Shown here: piece after piece, positions 56,249 through 64,000 of the stretch | How positions within the stretch are numbered: the stretch's first letter is position 1 | Layout of the letters: every line of letters starts with the position of its first letter | Origin: Gloeothece verrucosa PCC 7822 | GTDB taxonomy: Bacteria; Cyanobacteriota; Cyanobacteriia; Cyanobacteriales; Microcystaceae | Assembly: GCF_000147335.1 (NCBI RefSeq) | Contig: NC_014501.1 | Coordinates: forward strand, 1 to 64,000 | Length of the DNA: 64,000 nt | Direction: 5' to 3' | Notes under the pieces: model-generated | Database searches by the model: none | What the model saw: the letters and a program-made list of their open reading frames with translations, nothing else | Told to the model about the DNA's origin: nothing | Translations under genes and position numbers: made by a program

Positions 56249-56587
56249 TTTTAATCTCCTTTAACAACTTGACATCAAGATTAGCTTTGGCAACCATCAA
56301 AAGCTTATCAATGCAAAGTTCTTATTAAAGCTCTAAAGCCTTATATGATTGCTTTTCAAAGCATATTAATAATAGAAATCTATAAAAAATTCTCAACGAA
56401 TTTTTGTTGTAAAATAGAATTTATATTGATTTCTATTTCATTAATTTCAATATAGATCTATCTTTAGACATAAGCAAGATTACCCAGAGGTTTCTTAATA
56501 TATCGATAAGTATTTTGACTTATTGCAACAAACACAATTCTAATTAGGCAGTAAGTGCCTGGACAAAAATAAAGTTAATTGTTGAGC
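56249..56587. other. AT-rich intergenic region
   Basis: About 340 bases, including the endolysin-like gene's leader. No gene, RNA or terminator is recognised. Confidence 0.45.
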
Positions 56588-57421
56588 TTAACGTTTATCC
56601 AACCTGATAACTGTTAACTCAGGAGGACAGAAAACCCGACCCGGGAAATAAGTCCCCAACCCTCGATTAATATATAATTGATTTCGTCCTACTTGATGCC
56701 ATCCCTGAACCCAGTGCCAATTTTTCACTACTCTAGAACATAATCTTAAATACGGAATAAATGGCTGTAAAAATTTTGGAGTCAGACGACAAATAGATTG
56801 CAATAAAAGCGGCGCAGAACCCAAACCAGGAATAACAACTTGTCCCCCGTGAGTATGACCGGAAAGTTGTAAATCTACTCGCCATTGTTGCAACATTTGA
56901 GCCGCATCAGGATTATGACACAAAACCAGCCGAGGAACCCTTGGATCAAGTTTATTCATCACTAAATCCGGCGCAAATTCTTTTGACCAATATTCCGCTA
57001 ACCCAACGAGAGGAAATTGTTCACCAAATGGCGTAGCAATTTCATTCCATAAAACCCTTATTCCTATGCGAGAAAACGCCTCTATAACTCGTAACTTAGC
57101 ACCCGGATAATAAATATCATGATTGCCTAAACAGGCATAAATTCCCCAACGGCTTTTAAGGTATTTAAGCCTATCAATTAAATCTTCAATCGGATCAGGC
57201 AGATAAGTAATATAATCTCCCGTTAAAACAATTAAATCAGGATTTTCTCTGTTACTGGTAGCAATCACTTCGGCAAGTAAATCTTCTGAAAGCCGCTTTC
57301 CGTCATAATGAAAATCGGATAAATGAACTAATTTAAGACCAATGAGGGAAGAAGGCAAATCAGCGATCGCAACTGTCAACCGTTCTACCTTTAAAGGTTC
57401 AGTTAAAATCCAATAAACCAT
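56588..57421 (-). CDS. YkuE-type metallophosphoesterase
   Basis: A 277-residue calcineurin-like phosphoesterase. Metal-binding motifs in order: LVHLSDFHYDG, LTGDYITYLPDP, CLGNHDIYYPG, LVLCHNPDAAQ and LSGHTHGGQVVIPG. A short hydrophobic N-terminus may associate with the membrane. The substrate is unknown. Divergent from hpnA with 59 bases between starts. Confidence 0.9.
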   Translation of the reverse strand: MVYWILTEPLKVERLTVAIADLPSSLIGLKLVHLSDFHYDGKRLSEDLLAEVIATSNRENPDLIVLTGDYITYLPDPIEDLIDRLKYLKSRWGIYACLGNHDIYYPGAKLRVIEAFSRIGIRVLWNEIATPFGEQFPLVGLAEYWSKEFAPDLVMNKLDPRVPRLVLCHNPDAAQMLQQWRVDLQLSGHTHGGQVVIPGLGSAPLLLQSICRLTPKFLQPFIPYLRLCSRVVKNWHWVQGWHQVGRNQLYINRGLGTYFPGRVFCPPELTVIRLDKR

Positions 57422-57480
57422 TTGTACTTTTTTGACTTTCCCCTTCTACGATACCCTAGATCACAATCGACGAATCTTAA

Positions 57481-58476
57481 ATGAGTATGACTATTAAAGT
57501 GTTTGTTACAGGGGGAACAGGGTTTATCGGCACTAACTTAGTGCGGCTATTGTTAGAACAAGGATACTCAGTCAAGGCGTTAGTTCGCCCTAACAGTCGT
57601 TTAGATAACTTAAAGGGTTTAGAAATAGAACTAATTAAAGGAGATCTCAATAATCCAGACTTATCTAAACAGATGCAAGGATGTAGCGTTTTGTTTCATG
57701 TCGCCGCTCATTATTCCCTTTGGCAAAGCGAAGTAGAGAAATTATATCAAAGTAATGTCTTAGGCACTCGTCAGGTTTTAGCCGCAGCGCGAGAGGCGGG
57801 TATTGAAAGAACGGTTTATACAAGTTCAGTAGCGGCGATAGGAGTCGGTAAACCCGGCGAAAGCGTCGACGAAACCCATCAAAGTCCTGTAGAAAAATTA
57901 GTCGGACACTACAAAAAATCTAAATACTATGCAGAACAAGAAGCGATAAAAGCCTGTCAAAAAGGTCAAGATGTGGTTATCGTTAATCCTAGCACGCCTA
58001 TCGGCCCTTGGGATATCAAACCCACCCCCACAGGAGACATTATTTTGCGGTTTTTGCGTCGTCAAATGCCGGCTTATGTGGATACAGGGTTAAATTTGAT
58101 TGATGTGCGGGATGTAGCCTGGGGGCATTTGTTAGCTTTAGAAAAAGGAAAAACCGGAGAACGGTATATTTTAGGTCATCAAAATCTCAGCTTAAAAGAA
58201 TTGTTGGAAAAACTGGCTCAAATTACCGCTTTAGAAGCGCCTAAAACGACGGTTCCCCTTTGGTTACCTCTGGCTGTTGCTTGGGTAGAAGAACGCATTT
58301 TAGCCCCTTTAGGTAAACCGCCTTCTGTTCCTTTAGATGGTGTAAAGATGTCCACTCAACCGATGTATTATGAGGCGGCTAAAGCGGTTAAAGAGTTAGG
58401 TTTACCTCAATCTCCCCTTGAAATTGCCCTTAAGGATGCGGTTGAATGGTTTATGAGTCATGGATATATAGCATGA
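57481..58476 (+). CDS. hpnA: Hopanoid-associated NAD-dependent sugar epimerase HpnA
   Basis: Extended SDR of 331 residues with Rossmann motif TGGTGFIGTNLV, TSSVAAIG, active-site YKKSK (YxxxK) and NPSTPIGPWDIKPTPTGD, the HpnA hallmark. Known to act in hopanoid side-chain glycosylation contexts; no other hopanoid gene is present here. The start is ATG 57481; MTIKVFV from a second ATG (57487) is equally possible. Confidence 0.88.
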   Translation: MSMTIKVFVTGGTGFIGTNLVRLLLEQGYSVKALVRPNSRLDNLKGLEIELIKGDLNNPDLSKQMQGCSVLFHVAAHYSLWQSEVEKLYQSNVLGTRQVLAAAREAGIERTVYTSSVAAIGVGKPGESVDETHQSPVEKLVGHYKKSKYYAEQEAIKACQKGQDVVIVNPSTPIGPWDIKPTPTGDIILRFLRRQMPAYVDTGLNLIDVRDVAWGHLLALEKGKTGERYILGHQNLSLKELLEKLAQITALEAPKTTVPLWLPLAVAWVEERILAPLGKPPSVPLDGVKMSTQPMYYEAAKAVKELGLPQSPLEIALKDAVEWFMSHGYIA

Positions 58477-58792
58477 GGCAATAGGCAATATAAAAAATCC
58501 CAATAGCTCTACTTTTAACCTGCTGTCTTTTAATAAGCTAAGACGCATTTAAATTTAATATGCTCAAGTTAAGAAATAAACCTCTAACCCCTTCCCCACA
58601 CCCTACCCCCTACACCCTGTCGCCAAAAACAATTTAAATGCGTGACAGCTTATAACTCGCGGCAGATGATCCTTAAAAATCCTCTAAAAAATAATTCTCA
58701 TCAGTCAAACTATCAAACTCTCTTATGAGGGTTGTTTTTTAAGAGAAACCTTTTTAGGCTAAATAGATAAAGTCAAAATAGAAAACTCATTT
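58477..58792. other. Intergenic region with a CCCCT-rich tract
   Basis: About 315 bases. The tract around 58585-58620 repeats CCCCT/CCCTAC short units, like STRR-type simple sequence. It is otherwise unremarkable. No gene found. Confidence 0.4.
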
Positions 58793-59665
58793 ATGGAAAC
58801 CAAAAAACTTGGCAAAACTGATATAATTATTAGTGCTATTGGGTTAGGAGGAATGCCCCTGTCCTTACAAACTCGTCCTCCTAGACCCCAGTCTATAGAA
58901 GTTATTCACAAAGCCCTTGATTTAGGAGTAACTTTAATTGATACGGCTGACTCCTATTGCCAAGATGAATCTGATAAACATCATAATGAAAAATTGATCG
59001 CCGAAGCCCTACAAAAATATAAGGGAGATACTAGCCAGGTTATCGTAGCGACTAAAGGCGGCTTAATGCGGCATGGGGGAAATTGGTCTCGCAACGGCAA
59101 CCCCGATCATTTACGGACTACGATTCATGAAAGTTATCAAGCGCTGGGAGGAGAAAAACCTATTGCGGTTTGGCAATATCATGCCCCAGATTCTAACTAT
59201 ACCATAAAAGAAGCTTTAACGCCGGCAAAAGAAGCCATTGAGCAGGGATTAATTCGCTATGTTGGGGTTTCCAATTTCTCCGTTGAACAAATTAAACAAG
59301 CACGAGAAATAGTAGAAATTGTTTCAGTGCAAAATCAATATAACCCTTGGTATCGTGAGCCTGAATTTGACGGTGTGTTAGAATATTGTGAAGAAGAAGG
59401 TTTAACTTTTTTGCCTTGGAGTCCTTTAGGAGGAAGTCGTCGCGTTAGTAGCTTAAAAGATATTCCGATTATTGCCCAGTTAGCACAAGAAAAAGCCGTG
59501 TCAGTTTATCAAATTGTTTTGGCATGGCTGCTGAGTAAATCTCCTTGTGTTGTTCCTATTCCTGGGGCGAGTAAAACCTCGAGTATCGAAGATTCTGTAA
59601 AGGCTTTAGCGGTGAAACTTTCTTCAGAAGAAATACAACGGCTTGAGAGTCAATTAACTCGCTAA
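58793..59665 (+). CDS. Aldo/keto reductase
   Basis: NADPH-dependent (alpha/beta)8-barrel oxidoreductase of 290 residues with catalytic Asp-Tyr in LIDTADSYCQDE, Lys in VIVATKGG, His in VWQYHAPDSN, and the cofactor segment PIPGASKTSSIEDSV. Full length. A truncated relative lies at 60446-60955, with a fibrillin-like gene between. Confidence 0.92.
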   Translation: METKKLGKTDIIISAIGLGGMPLSLQTRPPRPQSIEVIHKALDLGVTLIDTADSYCQDESDKHHNEKLIAEALQKYKGDTSQVIVATKGGLMRHGGNWSRNGNPDHLRTTIHESYQALGGEKPIAVWQYHAPDSNYTIKEALTPAKEAIEQGLIRYVGVSNFSVEQIKQAREIVEIVSVQNQYNPWYREPEFDGVLEYCEEEGLTFLPWSPLGGSRRVSSLKDIPIIAQLAQEKAVSVYQIVLAWLLSKSPCVVPIPGASKTSSIEDSVKALAVKLSSEEIQRLESQLTR

Positions 59666-59682
59666 AAAAACAAGAATTAATT

Positions 59683-60435
59683 ATGGTTATTTTATCCCAA
59701 AACTCTTCCCCAAATCTCAAAGAAATCCCTACCGAAGACCTGAAACAAGAACTGATTAATTTAACTCAACATCGGGACAAAGATAGACTCAATAAAAAAG
59801 TCCAGTTTTATCAAGATACTTTAGCGCCAATTTTTGAAGAGTTAAGTCAACGCAATCCATATCCTCAAGCGGAAGAACAAACTTCTCTTATTGAAGGAGT
59901 ATGGTTTCCCATTTGGTCGACTATTCCTTTTCAAGACCTCATCCCTGGGCGGCTCATAGAACAGTCTTACCAAATTTTTCTAGACAATGGATACTATGGA
60001 AATATTGCTCGTTATGCTCCTTTCAATCCCTTACCGATTTTGGGGAAATTTTCTCAAGCTTTAGTGGCTTATGATTTAATTTTAATTCAAAAATATGCAG
60101 TAAAAAATAATCAATGGCTCATTGAAAATGTGGGATTTAAACAAGCTTTAAAATTTGCGGATAGTCCTTTAGATATAGAAAAAGCGAAAAAATGGCTAGT
60201 GCAAATTGTTGAATCCCAAGTCAATCTGAATTTAGAAAAACCCGAAGTATTCAACGTTGCTTTTCTGAAAAATATCAATAAAAAAGTTTCTAAGCAATTA
60301 AAAGGAGCCTTAAAAGCGACTCCGCATTTTGAACATCTTTATATCGACTCAGACTTTCGTATAGTGAAGAGTCGTAGAGAAGAAAAACAGCGATTTTCTT
60401 ATACAATTGCTGTTCGTCCACCCTTCAAATTTTGA
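59683..60435 (+). CDS. PAP/fibrillin-like protein (tentative)
   Basis: A 250-residue soluble protein. The middle has GVWFPIWSTIPFQDL, resembling the GxWxLxYST signature of plastid-lipid-associated (fibrillin) lipocalin-like proteins, and the end has YIDSDFRIVKSRREEKQRFS, resembling the YLDxDLRI... C-terminal motif of that family. Not certain: the N-terminus is helical and the similarity is by pattern only. Starts 17 bases after the aldo/keto reductase, so probably co-transcribed. Confidence 0.5.
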   Translation: MVILSQNSSPNLKEIPTEDLKQELINLTQHRDKDRLNKKVQFYQDTLAPIFEELSQRNPYPQAEEQTSLIEGVWFPIWSTIPFQDLIPGRLIEQSYQIFLDNGYYGNIARYAPFNPLPILGKFSQALVAYDLILIQKYAVKNNQWLIENVGFKQALKFADSPLDIEKAKKWLVQIVESQVNLNLEKPEVFNVAFLKNINKKVSKQLKGALKATPHFEHLYIDSDFRIVKSRREEKQRFSYTIAVRPPFKF

Positions 60436-60445
60436 CAAATTGTTT

Positions 60446-60955
60446 ATGGATATTGTAACCCTTGAAGGAAAGCCAGTAAGTCGGTTAGGTTTGGCAGGAC
60501 ATCCAAACACAGAAGAGTCTTTTGTGATGACAGCTTTTAGGAATGGGATTAATTTTTTCTTCTTTTATGATCCCTCTTTTATCAACTTACTCAACGGACT
60601 CAAGTCATTAATGGTAACTCACCGGGAACAACTTATCATTGCAACCGGTACTGAAAGCCGAGATTTAGGAGAAATTAGAGAGCAATTGCAGCAGATACGT
60701 CAATTTCTCAATACTGATGTGGTGGATGTATTTTTACTGCAATATGTCTCCCCGGATGATACGTTAGAAGATGTACAAGCCGCCTTAGAACAATTGCACA
60801 TTTGGAAAAGCCAAGGATTAATTCGTTATGTAGGCGCGTCTGTTCATAACCGTCCTCTAGCGTTACATCTCATCAAAAGCGGCTTGTGTGAAGTTTTAAT
60901 GAACTCATATATAATTAATTTACTGAATGTAACCTTGTTCTCTGCCCCAATTTAG
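60446..60955 (+). pseudogene. 3'-truncated aldo/keto reductase
   Basis: Begins MDIVTLEGKPVSRLGLAGHP and contains DVVDVFLLQY, GLIRYVGAS and LALHLIKSGLCEVLMN, the N-terminal two-thirds of an aldo/keto reductase. After about residue 153 the sequence departs (SYIINLLNVTLFSAPI) and stops at 170 residues, missing the last beta-strands and cofactor loop. The usual catalytic Asp-Tyr-Lys-His set is not recognisable (YDPS near the expected Tyr), so it is probably inactive. It ends inside the convergent chimeric gene. Confidence 0.75.
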
Positions 60956-61414
60956 CCAAGCTTCAACCGCTTGCTGAAAATTATCTTCTGGACTTACAGG
61001 ATCAGCTTTAGTCATCACCGTAAGAGCATAAAACCAATGGTTAGGTTCTCTGCTAAGTTCTTCTAAAATAAAAGGAATAACTTCTTCTCCCATTGTAATA
61101 ATCTCTTGATAAGCAGGATGTTTGATTTTTTTTGTAATTGAAGAAAGCATTTCTGTTTCTTCCTGCCATTTAGATTTTAAACTTTCAAATTTTTTTCGGG
61201 TTTCGGATTGTATATAAGCTTGATTATTTAGGGTTTTTTTGACTGAAAAAATCTGTGGGCGTTTTTTTACTGGTAAAGAGAAACCCGTTTTTTCTTGAAA
61301 TTCGGCTGGTTCTTGAATTCCTATTTTTAGGATAGCAGGAAATATTAGTCGACAACTAACTTCAACTAATGGATTAAGCTCATAAATTACTCTAGGAGAG
61401 TCAGGTATTTTCAT
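60920..61414 (-). CDS. Chimeric protein: TIGR04255-like N-terminus fused to a small helical C-terminal domain
   Basis: 164 residues. Residues about 10-45 (VIYELNPLVEVSCRLIFPAI, QEPAEFQEK) match the start of TIGR04255-family proteins. Residues about 90-164 (HPAYQEIITMGEEVIPFILE, NHWFYALTVMTKADPV, AVEAWLNWGREQGYI) match a separate small domain often encoded next to such genes. The bulk of TIGR04255 is missing. A deletion between two neighbouring genes that kept the frame would produce this. Overlaps the broken reductase by 36 bases tail to tail. Confidence 0.55.
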   Translation of the reverse strand: MKIPDSPRVIYELNPLVEVSCRLIFPAILKIGIQEPAEFQEKTGFSLPVKKRPQIFSVKKTLNNQAYIQSETRKKFESLKSKWQEETEMLSSITKKIKHPAYQEIITMGEEVIPFILEELSREPNHWFYALTVMTKADPVSPEDNFQQAVEAWLNWGREQGYIQ

Positions 61415-61656
61415 AGGTTTGGTTTATGCCTTTAATAAGGCGAGCTTAATTAAGTACCTAAATAATAGATAGTTCTATCACCATCGATCTCTTATAGACA
61501 AGCTTACCATAGCTAATGGCTTCAACCACTGACCACTAGGAACAGATATAGCAAAAGTTTGGCCAAGCAGTAAACTCTATAGCGTCGATTTACCAAACCC
61601 ATCTTTGAACATATCCATTAAAATAATCTTAAGTCCCTATAACCGAGCAAATTCCT
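61415..61656. other. Intergenic region upstream of yqeK
   Basis: About 240 bases. A minus-strand segment near 61570-61620 reads like DMFKDGFGKSTL, reminiscent of a P-loop, but it breaks at once with a stop. No gene called. Confidence 0.35.
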
Positions 61657-62277
61657 ATGCGAGATCAGGTGATCGCCTGGTTGTCAAACAACGTTTCCGA
61701 GCATCGTCTGCAACATATTCTAGGGGTTGAGCAGATGTCTATTCAACTGGCTTATCAACATGGGGTTGATCCAAAAAAAGCCGGCCTTGCCGGACTAATG
61801 CACGACTTAGCCAAATTTTTTCCGCCTAGCAAATTATTACAAATGGCACAAGATAGCGGCCTGAAAATTGATCAACTGTGCCGCAGTGATCCTCATCTAC
61901 TGCACGCCGATGTTAGTGCCATTGTCGCTAGAGATGAATTTGGGGTAAAAGATGAAGAAATATTAACCGCGATCTCAAATCATACTTTAGGTAGTCCCGA
62001 GATGAGTCCTCTTAGTTGTATAGTATTTGTGGCAGATGCTCTAGAGCCAAATCGAGGAGATACTCCTGAGTTAGAACTCATGCGCCAAGTCAGTTGGCAA
62101 AATCTTTATAAAAGCGTGCGACAAACCTGTGACTTTTCTTTAAAATACTTACTAAATAGTCATAAAACTATCCATCCCCGTACCATATTAACTCGCAATT
62201 GGGCTTTACAAATAGTTAAACAACAAGCACGAACATCAACCCAACCAGAGGGATTGGTTGCTAAGGTGGATACATAA
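61657..62277 (+). CDS. yqeK: Symmetrical Ap4A hydrolase YqeK (HD domain)
   Basis: Hydrolyses diadenosine tetraphosphate to ADP. 206-residue HD-domain protein with EHRLQHILGVEQMS, the HD pair LMHDLAKFF, and NHTLGSPEMSPLSCIVFVADALEPNRG. The C-terminus is basic and disordered. First gene of a yqeK-rsfS-CGLD27 run, the usual bacterial neighbour of rsfS. Confidence 0.93.
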   Translation: MRDQVIAWLSNNVSEHRLQHILGVEQMSIQLAYQHGVDPKKAGLAGLMHDLAKFFPPSKLLQMAQDSGLKIDQLCRSDPHLLHADVSAIVARDEFGVKDEEILTAISNHTLGSPEMSPLSCIVFVADALEPNRGDTPELELMRQVSWQNLYKSVRQTCDFSLKYLLNSHKTIHPRTILTRNWALQIVKQQARTSTQPEGLVAKVDT

Positions 62278-62312
62278 TGATTTATAGACCTTAAACAACA
62301 TCCTTGGATTGA

Positions 62313-62747
62313 ATGACAAATACTGAAAACTATCCCTTAAATAACCTATTAACCCTCTCGTTTCCGACCACTGAGGCAGATAAAAAAACCAGTCGTCTAG
62401 CTTGGACGATCGCTCAAGCCGCCGATGATCGCAAAGGGGCTGATATTGTGGCCTTAGATGTATCAGATGTTTCCTATCTAAGCGATTACTTTATCATTGT
62501 TACAGGGTTTTCGAGAACACAAGTCAGAGCCATCTCGGATGCGATCGAAGAAAAAGCCGCCATTGAATGTAACCGCTATCCCTCCCGTACAGAAGGAAAA
62601 AGCGAAGGAAGCTGGGTACTTCAAGATTATGGCGATGTGATCGTTCATATCTTTTTGCCAGAAGAACGAGAATTTTATAATCTAGAAGCATTCTGGGGCC
62701 ATGCCAAACGGTTTAACCTGTCTGAAATCGACTCATTGCAAGAGTAG
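62313..62747 (+). CDS. rsfS: Ribosome silencing factor RsfS
   Basis: Binds L14 and blocks subunit joining when nutrients are scarce. 144 residues: core with [40 protein letters not shown], and [20 protein letters not shown] followed by [11 protein letters not shown] ~30-residue N-terminal extension precedes the core. 35 bases downstream of yqeK. Confidence 0.95.
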   Translation: MTNTENYPLNNLLTLSFPTTEADKKTSRLAWTIAQAADDRKGADIVALDVSDVSYLSDYFIIVTGFSRTQVRAISDAIEEKAAIECNRYPSRTEGKSEGSWVLQDYGDVIVHIFLPEEREFYNLEAFWGHAKRFNLSEIDSLQE

Positions 62748-62756
62748 GACGATGAT

Positions 62757-63266
62757 ATGAAAGGATCTTATCGGGAAATTTGTCCAGTTCCTAGCGAACA
62801 ACAACCAGTTAACGAATACGAACAGTTAAAAGAATCTTGGTTTTTTTGCTGGGCGACCTTAGAACCAGTACCATATTGGAGAAAACTAGGATGGGTGTGG
62901 TTATGGAGTTGGATCTTAGTCGGCCCCATAGCGGCAACGAGTTTCCCCCTCCAGAAAAAGCCTCTACTATTTGTGTTATCAGCCATCGTAGGAACTTGCT
63001 TGATCGTGGGATTGGTTCTACTTCGGTTATATTTGGGATGGTTTTATATCAGTGATCGATTGAACGCTGAACAGGTGTTTTATGAAGAATCCGGATGGTA
63101 TGATGGTCAAATATGGCAAAAAACCCCAGAAGTATTGATCCGTGATCGCCTAATTCTCTCCTATCAAGTAGAGCCAATTCTCAAGCGGATCAAAAAAACT
63201 GCTCTTGTGTTAGCTAGTTTAATCGGTAGTAGCAGCCTTCTGTGGTTCTGTCTGGAAAATATATAA
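62757..63266 (+). CDS. CGLD27-family membrane protein
   Basis: A 169-residue protein of the cyanobacteria/chloroplast CGLD27 family, unknown function, expected in thylakoid biology. Seen: ICPVPSEQQPVNEYEQLKES, two membrane helices (about 45-65 and 70-92), LRLYLGWFYISDRLNAEQVF and EESGWYDGQIWQKTPEVLIRD, then a third helix at the C-terminus. Starts 10 bases after rsfS, so likely in the same operon. Confidence 0.9.
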   Translation: MKGSYREICPVPSEQQPVNEYEQLKESWFFCWATLEPVPYWRKLGWVWLWSWILVGPIAATSFPLQKKPLLFVLSAIVGTCLIVGLVLLRLYLGWFYISDRLNAEQVFYEESGWYDGQIWQKTPEVLIRDRLILSYQVEPILKRIKKTALVLASLIGSSSLLWFCLENI

Positions 63267-63301
63267 CCGCCAACATCCTTTCATTAAAACTTCAAAATCG
63301 A

Positions 63302-64000
63302 ATGACCAGGGGAAAACGAACTCAAACGCCCAAAATCGAAGTTCATCTGCTCAGAGAAGGAATTATAGAATCCGTTCATCTGGCTGAAGCCGCCGTCTGT
63401 GATGAAAAAGGACGGGTTTTATTAGCCGCCGGCAGTGCCGAAACGGCTACTTTTATGCGCTCGGCCCTCAAACCGTTTCAAGCTTTAGCCGTTACCAGCA
63501 CCGGCACACTAGAACGTTATGATTTGACGGATAAAGATTTAGCAATTATTTGCAGTTCCCATCAAGGGAACATTGAACAAGCGCGGCAAGTTTTTAATGT
63601 TCTTTGGCGTGCAGATATTGATCCAAGTGCCTTGCAATGTCCGATTCCCGAAGGCGGGCAAAGTCCTTTACAATACAACTGTTCAGGAAAACACGCGGGA
63701 ATGCTGGCGGTTTGTCAGCAGCGCAATTGGCCGCTCAATACTTATCTAAAACGGTCATCTCCTCTACAACAGTTAATTTTAGGTAAAATAGCTGAGTTAT
63801 TAGGAATGCCTGGAGATGAGTTAATTGGGGCCAGAGATGATTGTGGGGCCCCGACTTATTCGATGCAGCTTGGACAAATGGCTCATTTATATGCTCAATT
63901 ATCTTCCGGTCAAACTGTAGATATGGAGAGAATTGTCAGAGCTATGACCCATCATCCTACTATGGTAGCCGGTGAGGGAACCTTTGATACTGAACTGATG
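63302..64000 (+). CDS. L-asparaginase II-type (COG4448) protein, 3' end beyond window
   Basis: Runs off the end after 233 codons with no stop. The start ATG 63302 gives MTRGKRTQTPKIEVHLLREG. Motifs of this family: RSALKPFQALAV, ICSSHQG, NCSGKHAGMLAVC and ARDDCGAPTYS. The usual length is 310-340, so about 100 residues are missing from view. 36 bases after CGLD27. Confidence 0.87.
   Translation, partial: MTRGKRTQTPKIEVHLLREGIIESVHLAEAAVCDEKGRVLLAAGSAETATFMRSALKPFQALAVTSTGTLERYDLTDKDLAIICSSHQGNIEQARQVFNVLWRADIDPSALQCPIPEGGQSPLQYNCSGKHAGMLAVCQQRNWPLNTYLKRSSPLQQLILGKIAELLGMPGDELIGARDDCGAPTYSMQLGQMAHLYAQLSSGQTVDMERIVRAMTHHPTMVAGEGTFDTELM

Noticed and set aside
61570..61620. P-loop-like DMFKDGFGKSTL on the minus strand upstream of yqeK
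   Set aside because: Followed immediately by a stop and without flanking ATPase motifs; likely chance or very old decay.

Overview
The window is cyanobacterial chromosome. It carries nblA (phycobilisome degradation), the thylakoid-organism regulator rpaB, three tocopherol-pathway genes, a helical carotenoid protein, a cytochrome b6f haem-attachment factor (CCB type), a CGLD27 protein and hopanoid-type hpnA. Five HIP1 octamers (GCGATCGC at 29136, 30630, 40040, 40963 and 57363), heptanucleotide tandem repeats and G/C-run palindromes also fit. Base composition is AT-rich and the gene set resembles unicellular or colonial Chroococcales-type genomes; the species cannot be named from this alone.

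Layout. 58-3648: dnaA, then homogentisate phytyltransferase and tocopherol cyclase. 3721-5126: a small accessory island with an XRE regulator, a nucleotidyltransferase-like partner and two MITE-like repeats. 5222-11651: SulP transporter with a cyclic-nucleotide-type domain, gamma-tocopherol methyltransferase, M48 protease, wecB and an SDR, bordered by heptamer repeats. 12091-20405: radA, rpaB, CCB factor, a GGCT-fold protein, a GAF histidine kinase whose first GAF looks like a cyanobacteriochrome with an altered motif, and a PAS-GGDEF-EAL protein. 20858-22839: GNAT, rpiA and an RNA-binding RRM protein. 23564-26033: nblA split by a 2.27-kb group II intron. 26334-35953: stress protein, kinase, anmK, tenA, pentapeptide/TPR protein and a SNF2 helicase. 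36179-43298: a small membrane protein, acetolactate synthase with a zinc-ribbon tail, helical carotenoid protein, CPBP protease, DUF815 ATPase and a second kinase. 43787-48749: pilMNOQ. 50145-53334: a grr-type cyclophane RiPP locus (two precursors, radical SAM maturase and divergent GrrP). 53383-64000: ArsA/Get3-like ATPase, an endolysin-like protein, phosphoesterase, hpnA, aldo/keto reductases (one broken), a chimeric gene, and yqeK-rsfS-CGLD27-asparaginase, the last running off the window.

The two most notable items are the intron in nblA and the grr locus. The nblA reading frame is restored exactly by removing an element with GTGTG at its 5' end, a textbook domain V, a domain VI with a bulged A, and AT at its 3' end. 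In the grr locus, two tandem, recently duplicated precursors each carry eight aromatic-x-Asn/Asp motifs. All assignments come from reading the sequence and from family knowledge; no database search was run.
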